From positions 1 through 34,359 of the forward strand of contig JAFVAR010000036.1 in the NCBI GenBank assembly GCA_017480425.1: a stretch of 34,359 nt of DNA, in the 5' to 3' direction. The stretch comes from a bacterium (GTDB lineage: Bacteria; Cyanobacteriota; Vampirovibrionia; Gastranaerophilales; Gastranaerophilaceae). Positions 16,343 through 24,279 of this stretch are shown here, one piece after another. Positions within the stretch are counted from its first letter, which is position 1. Each line of letters starts with the position of its first letter. Made by a program: the position numbers and the translations under genes. The notes below the pieces were generated by a model. That model saw nothing but the letters and a program-made list of their open reading frames with translations, ran no database searches and had not been told where the DNA came from.

Positions 16343-17179
16343 CTATTGTGTAGCCATTTCCATTGCTGATTGCAGCAAGTCTTTGTTAGATTTGATTAAA
16401 GCATTAACAAGTTCCATTTGTATTTTTGCTTGTTGATAATTTGAGGTATTAGCTTTAAAGTCAGTATTTGATTGTTCTAACAGTCCTGAACGGATTTCCC
16501 CTCTGCCTATTACAGGTTTTCCTGATTCCGGAGTTTCTACAAACAGGCCTTCTTTAACTTCATATAAGCCGTTGGGGTTGTGGAAATTGGCGGTTGCAAT
16601 TTTATATAGAGGAACGGAGCGATTACCTCCATCAGCTTTTCCGTATATTGTACCATCATTTTTTATTTCATATTCGTCATATTTTCCAAGAAATTTTCCG
16701 TTGTTTGGATCTATCCATAATTTGATGTTTGTTGTCGGAATACTGAGTGCGCCACCTTTGAGAGCAGTCTCTTCATATAAGTCTGCACTTATTGATTTTG
16801 TTCCGGACATAATTTCGCCTTTGTCATTTAATATATATCCCTGAACTGTAGCACCGCTTTTTGCTCTGTACACACCTTCTGAATCAAATGTAAATTCACC
16901 AAGTCTTGTATATGCAACGTTACCTTCAGGTGAACGGAGCATAAAGAAACCTTTCCCTTCAAAGAATAAGTTTTCATTTGACGTTCCCGGCATTGATTTA
17001 CCTTGATCTTGATTCTTTACGTTATTATCTATTACAGCTCCGCCCAGAAAAGTTTTGAATGTAATTTTATTTTCACGGAAACCGGGGGTGTAAACATTTG
17101 TCATGTTTTCTGCAAGGTAATCCATCCATTGCGTGGTGGCTTTTTGGGTGTTAATTGCGGTTGTGTACAAATCATTCAT
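16343..17179 (-). CDS. Flagellar hook-basal body protein, FlgG/FlgF-like
   Basis: A 278-residue axial flagellar protein, by family part of the rod or hook outside the inner membrane. The N-terminal helix MNDLYTTAINTQKATTQWMD leads into AENMTNVYTPGFRENKITF (family form: NNLANVNTTGFK). Next comes FFEGKGFFMLRSPEGNVAYTR-LGEFTFDSEGVYRAKSG (about 72-109), a hallmark of FlgE/F/G proteins, and the C-terminus GEIRSGLLEQSNTDF plus a helical tail. FlgG, FlgF and other rod proteins cannot be told apart by eye. Its ATG overlaps the end of fliK by 8 bases, so translation is likely coupled. There is no signal peptide, as expected for export by the flagellar type III apparatus. Confidence 0.88.
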   Translation of the reverse strand: MNDLYTTAINTQKATTQWMDYLAENMTNVYTPGFRENKITFKTFLGGAVIDNNVKNQDQGKSMPGTSNENLFFEGKGFFMLRSPEGNVAYTRLGEFTFDSEGVYRAKSGATVQGYILNDKGEIMSGTKSISADLYEETALKGGALSIPTTNIKLWIDPNNGKFLGKYDEYEIKNDGTIYGKADGGNRSVPLYKIATANFHNPNGLYEVKEGLFVETPESGKPVIGRGEIRSGLLEQSNTDFKANTSNYQQAKIQMELVNALIKSNKDLLQSAMEMATQ

Positions 17180-18194
17180 CTTTTCGGCCCTTCTTTCTGT
17201 TATCTTCGTTATCTTGTTTTTGTCGTCTTTGGTTAAGTTCGCCGTATTCTATATTATTATCGTCGAATCGTTGTCTTAATATCGGAAGGTTTTCTCTTAA
17301 ATATGCTTCTGCTATTTGAGAACTTGGCAGAAAGTCTGCTGATATTTTTCCGTCTCTGCCTATTTTTATAATGACAGAAATATTATTGTCAAAATCTATT
17401 CTTATAGGCTTGTTATCATGCATTGATTTAGCAAGCATGTCAGCAAGAATTTTGGACACTTTTGCTGATTGAACATTCTGGGAATCATTTATGTTTAATT
17501 CTTGCCCGTCTACAAGTTTTGCAAAAAATTCAACGTCAGCTTTATTCATTATTACAGAATCATAATTTGCGATTGTATCTACTGTTACATTGGTGTTTTT
17601 GTCAACTTTTTTTACACCGTGTTCGTTTGTAACAGTTTTTGTTTTTTCGAGTGCCATATTTTTATTTGCAATTGCAATGTTTTCTTCCATAGTGGACATT
17701 ATTGCTTGTTCTTCAGCAAGTTCTTTTATATTATTTTTGAGAGTATCTTTTGATTTTTGGTTATTAACAAATTCGGCAAAAGGCTGCCCGTTACTGTTAA
17801 AATTCATATTAGCACCCATTTGCATGTCAATTTTGTCTTTTGGCTCTTGAATGTTCATATTATTATCTATCAAGCCTAATTCCTCTCTTTTTATTTTATT
17901 ATCGTCAAAAAGTCTGTTGTCCTTTAATGTTTTTTCTTCATTTTCATCCGTACGGTTGAGTTCGTTTATTTCTTTAACAGCATCTTGAAGTCCGTCGATA
18001 GCACCGTCAAGATTTTTATTTTCTTCTGTATTTTTGTCAGTAGATTTTTCTTTTTCAGATTCATTTTTTGTCTTTGATATATTTTTCAGTTCATCTGAAA
18101 ATTTTTGTGAATCTGTATTGTTTGTTTGGTTAACGCTGCCTGTTGTCTGCTGATTTGTATTTGATGATGAAATTTGTGTGCTTTTGATTTCCAT
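17172..18194 (-). CDS. fliK: Flagellar hook-length control protein, FliK-like
   Basis: A 340-residue protein. Residues 1-120 are low-complexity N, S, T, K and E, as in the disordered N-terminal ruler part of FliK. The C-terminal part around 255-325 (PIRIDFDNNISVIIKIGRD, then GKISADFLPSSQIAEAYLRE and NLPILRQRFDDNNI) fits the FliK substrate-switch domain: a beta segment, a paired helix and L-x-x-L-R-x-x-F. FliK measures the hook and switches export to filament proteins. The assignment leans on both the domain and the location between fliJ (1-base overlap, TAATG) and the flgG-like gene (8-base overlap). Confidence 0.8.
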   Translation of the reverse strand: MEIKSTQISSSNTNQQTTGSVNQTNNTDSQKFSDELKNISKTKNESEKEKSTDKNTEENKNLDGAIDGLQDAVKEINELNRTDENEEKTLKDNRLFDDNKIKREELGLIDNNMNIQEPKDKIDMQMGANMNFNSNGQPFAEFVNNQKSKDTLKNNIKELAEEQAIMSTMEENIAIANKNMALEKTKTVTNEHGVKKVDKNTNVTVDTIANYDSVIMNKADVEFFAKLVDGQELNINDSQNVQSAKVSKILADMLAKSMHDNKPIRIDFDNNISVIIKIGRDGKISADFLPSSQIAEAYLRENLPILRQRFDDNNIEYGELNQRRQKQDNEDNRKKGRKDE

Positions 18195-18691
18195 TATTGT
18201 ACTTCCGTTTCTTCCTGCAATATTCTATTTAATTCTTTTTCAAGTTCTTGTTCTTCTGCGGTTTCTCTTGACTGTATAAAAAATCTTTGAACACCGATTT
18301 CTGAAAATTGTTTTAATTCTTGAGCTTTTTCTTCTTCTATGTATGCATCTTTCTGTTTTTCTTTATGTTTTTCAACAACTTTTACTTCTTGTTCGCATTT
18401 AACTAATTTTTCTTTTTCTTGGTCAAGAATTGCTTGAAGTCTTTGACGTTCTTGTTCCAGCGCATCAGCCTTGTCCCAAAGGTGGTGTAAATAATTGTCA
18501 TAATATTCCATCATTTTGAAGTCGGCAGTTTTTTTATTAAGGATAGTTTGTTGAATTTCTGCTTCATTCTGCCTGATACGTTCTTCTGCCGCATACACTT
18601 CTTGCTGCGCTTTCTGAACAGCAATCAATTGGGCTTCTTTTTTTCTGATACGAAAGTCAAGAATTTTTTGTAATCTGTATCTAAAGGGCAT
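18194..18691 (-). CDS. fliJ: Flagellar export chaperone FliJ
   Basis: A 165-residue protein, almost entirely coiled coil. MPFRYRLQKILDFRIRKKEAQ is the standard FliJ start (F-x-x-R-L-Q-x-x-L-x-x-R-x-x-x-E). The middle is K/E/Q-rich heptads. FliJ works with the export ATPase FliI in the flagellar type III system and recycles export chaperones. It heads the fliJ-fliK-flgG-like operon, and fliK starts on its stop codon. FliI, which usually precedes fliJ, is not upstream; the gap to 18867 is a divergent region with a palindrome. Confidence 0.88.
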   Translation of the reverse strand: MPFRYRLQKILDFRIRKKEAQLIAVQKAQQEVYAAEERIRQNEAEIQQTILNKKTADFKMMEYYDNYLHHLWDKADALEQERQRLQAILDQEKEKLVKCEQEVKVVEKHKEKQKDAYIEEEKAQELKQFSEIGVQRFFIQSRETAEEQELEKELNRILQEETEVQ

Positions 18692-18787
18692 AATATATTC
18701 TCTTACACATGTATTATGTCTTATATTTTTTATTTCGGGTACATCTATTTAGATGATTAATGTTTTTTTTCAGTAAGTCAAAAAAAT

Positions 18788-18801
18788 TATACTTAAGTAT
18801 A
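18788..18801. promoter_or_regulatory. 14-bp palindrome TATACTTAAGTATA
   Basis: A perfect palindrome midway between the divergent fliJ start (18691) and the small membrane-protein gene (18867). It holds a TATACT -10-like box on each strand, so it is either a pair of facing promoters or an operator. No FliA-type flagellar promoter is visible. Confidence 0.45.
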
Positions 18802-18866
18802 GTTTACAATATATTTTCTTTACGTTACCATGTGAAAGTAGGAAAATAAAGAAAGTGTGTGTGATT

Positions 18867-19262
18867 ATGATTCGACCTGTCGATACCTTATCCCCTAAGG
18901 TGTTGTTTAAGGGGCAGACTGATGATTACAAAAATTCTGTGTCAGCAAAGGAAACGAAAAAGAGAGTTGCAATAGTGAATGCCGCGGGGTTTTCAGTGGT
19001 TGCCGGAGGACTGACGACCATTGTGTCCAGAAGTTATACCTCCAATTGGAAAAATGCCGGATTTATAGGTGTTTGTACTGCTGCAGTTTCGATGTTGTTT
19101 TTACTGCCGCAGTTTTTGTATAAATCCGGTGTTAACCTGTCTAAAAATAAAGGGCAGGATGATATGAAAAAAAAACTGATTGGAGATGTCGGGGATGTAA
19201 TTGAACTTCAAAAAAGTACAGTAAATTGTACTAAGAATATAGCTAAAAAAGCTGTAGTTTAA
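18867..19262 (+). CDS. Small membrane protein with VLFKGQ tag
   Basis: A 131-residue protein of unknown family. MIRPVDTLSPKVLFKGQ carries the short N-terminal tag. Two hydrophobic helices follow (about 33-52, RVAIVNAAGFSVVAGGLTTI, and about 65-85, GFIGVCTAAVSMLFLLPQFL), then a basic tail. I chose the ATG at 18867; an in-frame GTG at 18855 lies in a GTGTGTGTG tract. Neither has a good Shine-Dalgarno. It converges with 19259-19699, the two stop codons overlapping in TTAA. Confidence 0.65.
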   Translation: MIRPVDTLSPKVLFKGQTDDYKNSVSAKETKKRVAIVNAAGFSVVAGGLTTIVSRSYTSNWKNAGFIGVCTAAVSMLFLLPQFLYKSGVNLSKNKGQDDMKKKLIGDVGDVIELQKSTVNCTKNIAKKAVV

Positions 19263-19699
19263 TTATCAACCGGAGTATTTTTGCCGATACCAAAACCTTC
19301 TTTTAAGACTGTGTACAAACCGTAAGCAGCAAGTCCCCAGGCGCCAACTTTTGCCCAGGCATTTTTACCGGCAAGTGCCATGGAGGAGAATATAATCGGA
19401 ACAAGATTGTTTCCCAGAGAGCTAAATGTGCCCTTTATAAATCCTTTTGTTTTTCCGTAAGCCGGAATAATCGGATTATTCATTCTTAAGTCAGATAGTT
19501 TGTCTTGCAGAGCTCCTGTTACCGGACTTTCATCGCTGGTTGTTCTTTTTGCGGAAATAATATATTGAAAAGTATCAGCATTTTGCATTTGTCCGCCGCT
19601 CATTGCGTGATGCCTGCCCGTGGCATAAGCATCATAAAGTACCGCACTAACACCTGCGACGCCTGCTGTTTTACATATTATTTTTCCTGCGAGATTCAT
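19259..19699 (-). CDS. Small membrane protein, unknown
   Basis: A 146-residue protein. Its N-terminal helix MNLAGKIICKTAGVAGVSAVLYDAYATG, a central polar part and a glycine/alanine-rich hydrophobic part (about 97-130, NNLVPIIFSSMALAGKNAW and VGAWGLAAYGLYTVL) suggest membrane association. AAAGG precedes the ATG. It follows the HEAT-repeat gene by 10 bases and is likely in its operon. Its stop shares the TTAA at 19259-19262 with the opposing gene. No family recognised. Confidence 0.65.
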   Translation of the reverse strand: MNLAGKIICKTAGVAGVSAVLYDAYATGRHHAMSGGQMQNADTFQYIISAKRTTSDESPVTGALQDKLSDLRMNNPIIPAYGKTKGFIKGTFSSLGNNLVPIIFSSMALAGKNAWAKVGAWGLAAYGLYTVLKEGFGIGKNTPVDN

Positions 19700-19709
19700 A
19701 TTTTAACCT

Positions 19710-20762
19710 TTATTGACCTTGTTGTTCTATTGGTTCATCCTTTACTGAAGGATTTGGAATTCTTTTGACTTCAACTCCCGCTGACATTTTTAGTAAAATA
19801 TCTGCGGCTTGGAGAACATCTTCTTTGTCTGCATTTGGATTTGATTGAATATTGTTCAATAGTTGAACAGTATAATCATTACCGCTTGCAAGTTGTGATG
19901 CGAATGCGCTAAGGGCTGCGATTCTGACTAATTTTGCCGGGTCTTGAAGCATTTTATTCAATAATGCATTTAATGCGGCATCATTATATCTGTCTTTATC
20001 TTCATCAAGTCGTGTTAAAATTTCTTTAGATGCCATAAGGCGGATTTCATCATTCGGGTTATTCAGATAATTTTCAAGTGATTTAATATATTCGTCAGTT
20101 AATGCTACGATTTTTGTTTCCTTTGTATTTTTCTTTTCTTCCTGAATAGCAGCATCTCTTTCGCTGAGCTCTCCTATAATACTTTTTGAAGTTGTTAAAT
20201 CTTCTTGCTGCTTAATTCCGTCTAAATCTGAGCTGTAACTTCTGTACGGAGAATTATACGGTTCACCTTTTTTGTTAATATCGTTTGCATTTAATCGGTC
20301 TTGATTGTTTGAATTTAATGTATCATATTCATTTGCAGAATCTGTTTTATTATTTGATTTTGAAATATTTTCTTTATTAATATTTTCTGCGTTTTTTGTA
20401 TAGTCATTCAAATAATATTCTGCGGGATAAGCCTGTCCGTATTGGCTGCCACTATTTTTTCCCGTACCATTCCCGTTTGTATTAGATTGCGCATTACTAA
20501 CATTTAAGTCTGATAATTGTGAGCCGACTGCTTTATCTGCAATTAATTCGTCAGGCGCTGTTTGTTTATTCAAACCATCATCTAATTTTGCATAATATTG
20601 TGGCGGATAACAACAAATTTGCGGGTTAGAAACGTAGCCTGCATTTTGGTTCTGAACGCCATATCCTGATAACCCCGATGGGTTCACATTTACAGCAGGA
20701 TTTGAAATTTGTATTGTTACGCCGGAATAATTTGGCTGCGGGTTATAAATTGGATTTGTCAT
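19710..20762 (-). CDS. HEAT-repeat protein with long N/P-rich head
   Basis: A 350-residue protein. Residues 1-70 are rich in N, P, Y and G (MTNPIYNPQPNYSGVTIQIS), 70-200 are polar and probably disordered, and 225-330 form helical repeats: YLNNPNDEIRLMASKEILTR and LLNKMLQDPAKLVRIAALSA, with the D-P-x-x-x-V-R-x-x-A pattern of HEAT/PBS-lyase repeats. Such repeats bind proteins or act as scaffolds. AAAAGGTAAA precedes the ATG. It is transcribed together with the small membrane protein at 19259. No signal peptide. Confidence 0.75.
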   Translation of the reverse strand: MTNPIYNPQPNYSGVTIQISNPAVNVNPSGLSGYGVQNQNAGYVSNPQICCYPPQYYAKLDDGLNKQTAPDELIADKAVGSQLSDLNVSNAQSNTNGNGTGKNSGSQYGQAYPAEYYLNDYTKNAENINKENISKSNNKTDSANEYDTLNSNNQDRLNANDINKKGEPYNSPYRSYSSDLDGIKQQEDLTTSKSIIGELSERDAAIQEEKKNTKETKIVALTDEYIKSLENYLNNPNDEIRLMASKEILTRLDEDKDRYNDAALNALLNKMLQDPAKLVRIAALSAFASQLASGNDYTVQLLNNIQSNPNADKEDVLQAADILLKMSAGVEVKRIPNPSVKDEPIEQQGQ

Positions 20763-20836
20763 ACGTATTTACCTTTTATTACACACCTATATTAATATAA
20801 AGTATAATTTATCAGAAAAATTGCCATGTTTGGATG

Positions 20837-20860
20837 TTTTTGTTACGATATGTTACGTAA
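20837..20860 (+). promoter_or_regulatory. TTTTTGTTAC motif with TGTTACG direct repeat
   Basis: TTTTTGTTAC (20837-20846) overlaps two TGTTACG copies at a 10-base spacing (20841 and 20851), the second ending in the palindrome TTACGTAA. It lies about 25-45 bases before the aldolase start at 20882. One helical turn between direct repeats is typical of a bound dimer. Confidence 0.4.
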
Positions 20861-20881
20861 ATAATTACAGTAGGGATAAAA

Positions 20882-21745
20882 ATGGGAATTAAGGTTCTTG
20901 ATTGTACACTTAGAGATGGTTCTTATGTAGTAGATTCAAAATTCGGGAAAGAACACATAAAGAATATTATCGCATCGTTATCGTGTGCGGGAGTGGACAT
21001 TATCGAGTGCGGTTGGCTGCGAGATGTTATTCACAATCAAAATTCTGCATTTTTTAATTCCCCTGATGAATTATCGGAATACTTACCTTCTAAGCATGCG
21101 GAATATGCTTTAATGTTTGATTACGGAAGATATGATATTTCGAAATTGCCCCCCAATAATAGCCTGATAGATATTGTACGCATAGCTTTTTACAAGAAAA
21201 GCTTGGATGAAATATCGTTTGCTGTCGAGAGTGTTAAATCAAAAGGATACAAGGTATTTTTGCAGCCTTCAAACGTTAAAGAGTATTCTGAAAGTGAATT
21301 AAGAAAATTATGTTCAAGAGCAAATTTTTTGGGAGTTGATTCTGTTTATGTTGTAGATTCATTCGGTTCAATGTTTCCTGAGGATTTAGATAGTATAATT
21401 CCGATTTTTGATTCGGAAGTTAATAAAAATATAGGAATAGGTTTTCATTCTCATAACAGCATTCAATTATCTTTTGCGTTAACAATAAAATTTATCAAAG
21501 AGATGAGTCATCGGGACATTTCGGCGGATGCATCTTTATGCGGAATCGGACGTGGTGCAGGTAATACAAAAACAGAACTGCTTCTTGAATATTTAAACAG
21601 AAATAACTCAAAATATGATATGGAAATGATAAAAAGTGCAATTGATAAAAATATTTTACCTCTGTATAAAGAATACAATTGGGAGTATACTCCTGAACGG
21701 GGATACAGAGGAATAAAGGGATTGCATCCTAATACGGTTGTTTAG
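20882..21745 (+). CDS. Short DRE-TIM (HMGL-like) aldolase
   Basis: A 287-residue protein. LDCTLRDGSYVVD (6-18) holds the metal-binding aspartate D7 and catalytic arginine R11; GFHSHN (187-192) supplies the two metal-ligand histidines; ADASLCGIGRGAGNTKTE (215-232) is the family's third signature. DRE-TIM metalloenzymes include HMG-CoA lyase, isopropylmalate synthase and 4-hydroxy-2-oxovalerate aldolase; the closest look is the last of these. The protein stops soon after the barrel at LHPNTVV, so the usual C-terminal domain after the H-P-N motif is missing. Reaction unknown. The phosphopantetheinyl transferase follows one base after its stop. Confidence 0.8.
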   Translation: MGIKVLDCTLRDGSYVVDSKFGKEHIKNIIASLSCAGVDIIECGWLRDVIHNQNSAFFNSPDELSEYLPSKHAEYALMFDYGRYDISKLPPNNSLIDIVRIAFYKKSLDEISFAVESVKSKGYKVFLQPSNVKEYSESELRKLCSRANFLGVDSVYVVDSFGSMFPEDLDSIIPIFDSEVNKNIGIGFHSHNSIQLSFALTIKFIKEMSHRDISADASLCGIGRGAGNTKTELLLEYLNRNNSKYDMEMIKSAIDKNILPLYKEYNWEYTPERGYRGIKGLHPNTVV

Positions 21746-21746
21746 T

Positions 21747-22274
21747 ATGGATATATTTATAATAGATATTAATAATGCTGAAAATATTGATGATGAACTT
21801 TTACAAAAGTTCCGGCATAAGAATTTTACGAATAAAAGAAAGCAAAAAGAACATTGTCTTGCTTATTTAATGGTCGATAGAATTTTAAAAGAATTTTATA
21901 AAACAGAAAATCGTGAATTGGAATTTGTATCATCAAAACCATTTTTAAAAAGCAGAGAAAAATATTTTAGTATAAGTCATAGCGGAGATTATGTCGCTCT
22001 CGGATTTTCTGATTATGATTGCGGAATCGATATAGAAAAAATGACTGAAAGAGATTTTTCGGCAATTTCAAATCGTATGGGATTTGTATCAGAAAATAAA
22101 GAAGATTTTTATAAAAAGTGGACAATGTTCGAAGCAGAATATAAGTTAGGTAAAAAGTCTGAAATGACAGATTCATTTTACTACGAGGATTATACAATAA
22201 CCGCAGTCAGCGGATATCCGAAAGAAAAATTTGAACTTTATATTCAAATCGGAAATAATTTTTCTAATTTATAG
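21747..22274 (+). CDS. 4'-phosphopantetheinyl transferase (Sfp-type)
   Basis: A 175-residue protein. FSISHSGDYVALGFSDYD leads to CGIDIEKM (the Mg-binding G-[IV]-D-[IV]-E motif, about 92-99), and KKWTMFEAEYKLG (about 123-135) is the W-x-x-x-E-A-x-x-K motif. The family moves phosphopantetheine from CoA to a serine of acyl- or peptidyl-carrier proteins. At 175 residues it is shorter than Sfp (about 220), and the C-terminal part is brief. I start at the ATG one base after the aldolase stop, so the two are coupled. Which carrier protein it serves cannot be seen here. Confidence 0.82.
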   Translation: MDIFIIDINNAENIDDELLQKFRHKNFTNKRKQKEHCLAYLMVDRILKEFYKTENRELEFVSSKPFLKSREKYFSISHSGDYVALGFSDYDCGIDIEKMTERDFSAISNRMGFVSENKEDFYKKWTMFEAEYKLGKKSEMTDSFYYEDYTITAVSGYPKEKFELYIQIGNNFSNL

Positions 22275-22333
22275 AATTGATTTGATTAAAGTTTTTGGAT
22301 AGTTGTGCCGTAAATATTTATAGAGAGGTATTT

Positions 22334-22504
22334 ATGGCAAGAATAATAGAAAAAATAAACGGTGAAAGACGTATTATAAAAATGTCAGCAGATGATATAA
22401 TATCTGTTGTACAAGATTATCAACGCATTGTGCCGAGATTTTCAGACAGAGAAACTGCAAGAAGTTATTTGGAAGACGTTGTGGTGTATATCCCTGAAGA
22501 TTAA
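22334..22504 (+). CDS. 56-residue small protein, unknown
   Basis: A short polar protein, MARIIEKINGERRIIKMSAD followed by DIISVVQDYQRIV and a C-terminal EDVVVYIPED. GAGGT lies before the ATG at 22334; the frame is open further upstream but has no better start. It could be a small regulator or adaptor. Its stop overlaps the stop of the TPR gene in TTAA (22501-22504). No family recognised; confidence rests on the ribosome-binding site and placement. Confidence 0.55.
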   Translation: MARIIEKINGERRIIKMSADDIISVVQDYQRIVPRFSDRETARSYLEDVVVYIPED

Positions 22505-24168
22505 AATCCGTCAGAGGTTGATAAATCGTTCAATGCACGTCTTGCTTCATCATAAGTAGGGTCGGCTGCAAGAATTTCCATATATAATTCTCTTGCTCTG
22601 TCTCTATTGTTATTTTCATACAATAGTGCAAGATTATATTTTGCAGGAAGAAGCTCTGGATCATATGTGATTGCTCTTTTGAATGCGTCTTCTGCATTTT
22701 TAATATCATGTTGAGCCGCATACATAAGCCCTAATCGGTATAAGCCTTCTGCATTTTTATCATCAGTTTTTAATAAGTCCGTTAAAGCCTTCTTTTCTTC
22801 AAAAAAGTTTCCTAAATTATGATGAGCGTTAGCTAAAACAAGTAAGTATTTTGCATTATACTTCATTTCTTTATCAAATTCGATTGCTCTGTTTATAGAA
22901 TCAACTGCTGCTGTGTAGTTTTTAAGTTGTAAATATATTTTTGCATTATTATAAAAAATCTCAGGCTCTATAGGGTTGTATTGAGCGGCACTTCTTAAAT
23001 ACTCAAAAGCTTCTTCATATTTACCATTTTCGCTCATATAAATAGACCAATCAATATACATATCAGCAATGTATAAATTAACTTTTTTTGCTTCTCTCGG
23101 CAAAGCCTTATCCAGCAGTAATAAATATTTATCTAACGCTTTTTGATATTCTTTGTTTTGAATATATGCTTTTGCAAGTTCAACCGTGACATCGAATGCA
23201 TTTTGAGACATCAGAACTAAATCTTCTAAAATCAATATGCCTTCCTGAACATTTCCGAGCTTAAGATTAAAGTCTGCAATGTTATCTCTGATTTTGAATT
23301 TATCAGAACCTTGAACTTCAAGCATTTTTTCGGAATACTCTATTGCTTTTGTATAATCTTCAGTCATAACGTACATTGTTACTAATGTATCGTATACCCA
23401 TAACAGCGTTTTAGGGTCATTTACGAAATCAAGCATATATAACAGCGTTTCTATTGCAGCAGGATAATTGCTGATTTTTACATATAATTCAGCTAATTTC
23501 TTATTTGTATCAATGTCTTTAGGATAAATACCCAACCTTGTTTTATAAGCTTCAAATGCAGCAGGATAATCATGTGCATCAATATTTAATTGTGCAATTA
23601 TTGATTGAATATCTGCAATTTCAGCATCATTTTCAGCTAAATCAACCAGAGCTTCGTATGCCCCGATTGCCATGTATAGTTGTTCGGTTGATTTATATAG
23701 TTCAGCAAGTGTTTGTATAACTTCTTTATTCTTTTTGTCTTGCTCATAAAGATATTCATATTCTCTTATAGCTTTACCCAAAAATTGTTTTTTTACATAA
23801 CACTTTCCGAGTATCATATGTGTTTCTGTATTACTGGGCTTTTGTTTTAAAATAATCGAGCATTGCTTAATTGCTTGATTGTATTTTTTGTCTTCGAAAA
23901 AAGCTTTGGCAAGATAAATTCTTACATCAACGTGCCCCGGAACTCTATCAAGGTATTTTGTTGCAAGAAGTTCTACAAGTGCATACTCTTGCTTTTCAAA
24001 CAAAACTTCCACTTGAGCAAGTATATTTTTTGTTGATATTTGCAGGTCATCGCCTTTGGAACTCCCGCCTTGATAAAGAATAATAGAGTATAAAATATAG
24101 ATAGCAATTGCTGCAACCGCAAATGCTATAACAATTATCATTATGTCCGGACTTATATTTATGTACAT
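22501..24168 (-). CDS. Membrane-anchored TPR-repeat protein
   Basis: A 555-residue protein. One N-terminal helix (IMIIVIAFAVAAIAIYILYSI) anchors it; the rest is a long solenoid of tetratricopeptide repeats, about twelve by eye, for example VDVRIYLAKAFFEDKKYNQA and PEIFYNNAKIYLQLKNYTAA. The layout of one helix plus many TPRs is like cytosolic- or periplasmic-facing scaffold proteins such as PilF-like pilotins and YciM/LapB, but no specific match is claimed. I chose the ATG at 24168 (MYINISPD) because it leaves a clean anchor; an upstream start at 24201 also fits. It diverges from the secreted-protein gene at 24280. Confidence 0.85.
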   Translation of the reverse strand: MYINISPDIMIIVIAFAVAAIAIYILYSIILYQGGSSKGDDLQISTKNILAQVEVLFEKQEYALVELLATKYLDRVPGHVDVRIYLAKAFFEDKKYNQAIKQCSIILKQKPSNTETHMILGKCYVKKQFLGKAIREYEYLYEQDKKNKEVIQTLAELYKSTEQLYMAIGAYEALVDLAENDAEIADIQSIIAQLNIDAHDYPAAFEAYKTRLGIYPKDIDTNKKLAELYVKISNYPAAIETLLYMLDFVNDPKTLLWVYDTLVTMYVMTEDYTKAIEYSEKMLEVQGSDKFKIRDNIADFNLKLGNVQEGILILEDLVLMSQNAFDVTVELAKAYIQNKEYQKALDKYLLLLDKALPREAKKVNLYIADMYIDWSIYMSENGKYEEAFEYLRSAAQYNPIEPEIFYNNAKIYLQLKNYTAAVDSINRAIEFDKEMKYNAKYLLVLANAHHNLGNFFEEKKALTDLLKTDDKNAEGLYRLGLMYAAQHDIKNAEDAFKRAITYDPELLPAKYNLALLYENNNRDRARELYMEILAADPTYDEARRALNDLSTSDGF

Positions 24169-24245
24169 TTTAGGCTCTCTTATATATACAATTATAATCA
24201 TTATACATGATATTTAAAAAAAATAAAATCTACTCCTATAAAAGG

Positions 24246-24273
24246 TTTACTTTCAGAAAAAATAAGTTATATT
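24246..24273 (+). promoter_or_regulatory. Promoter of a likely leaderless message at 24280
   Basis: TTTACT (24246-24251) and TATATT (24268-24273) are 16 bases apart, and the -10 ends 6 bases before the ATG at 24280. No Shine-Dalgarno is present. Confidence 0.45.
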
Positions 24274-24279
24274 AATATT

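Noticed and set aside
18692..18866. FliA (sigma-28) flagellar promoter
   Set aside because: No TAAA-N15-GCCGATAA-like pair is visible on either strand.
21738..21760. Frameshift splitting a longer aldolase
   Set aside because: The downstream frame is a complete phosphopantetheinyl transferase with its own motifs, so the short aldolase is an intact gene.
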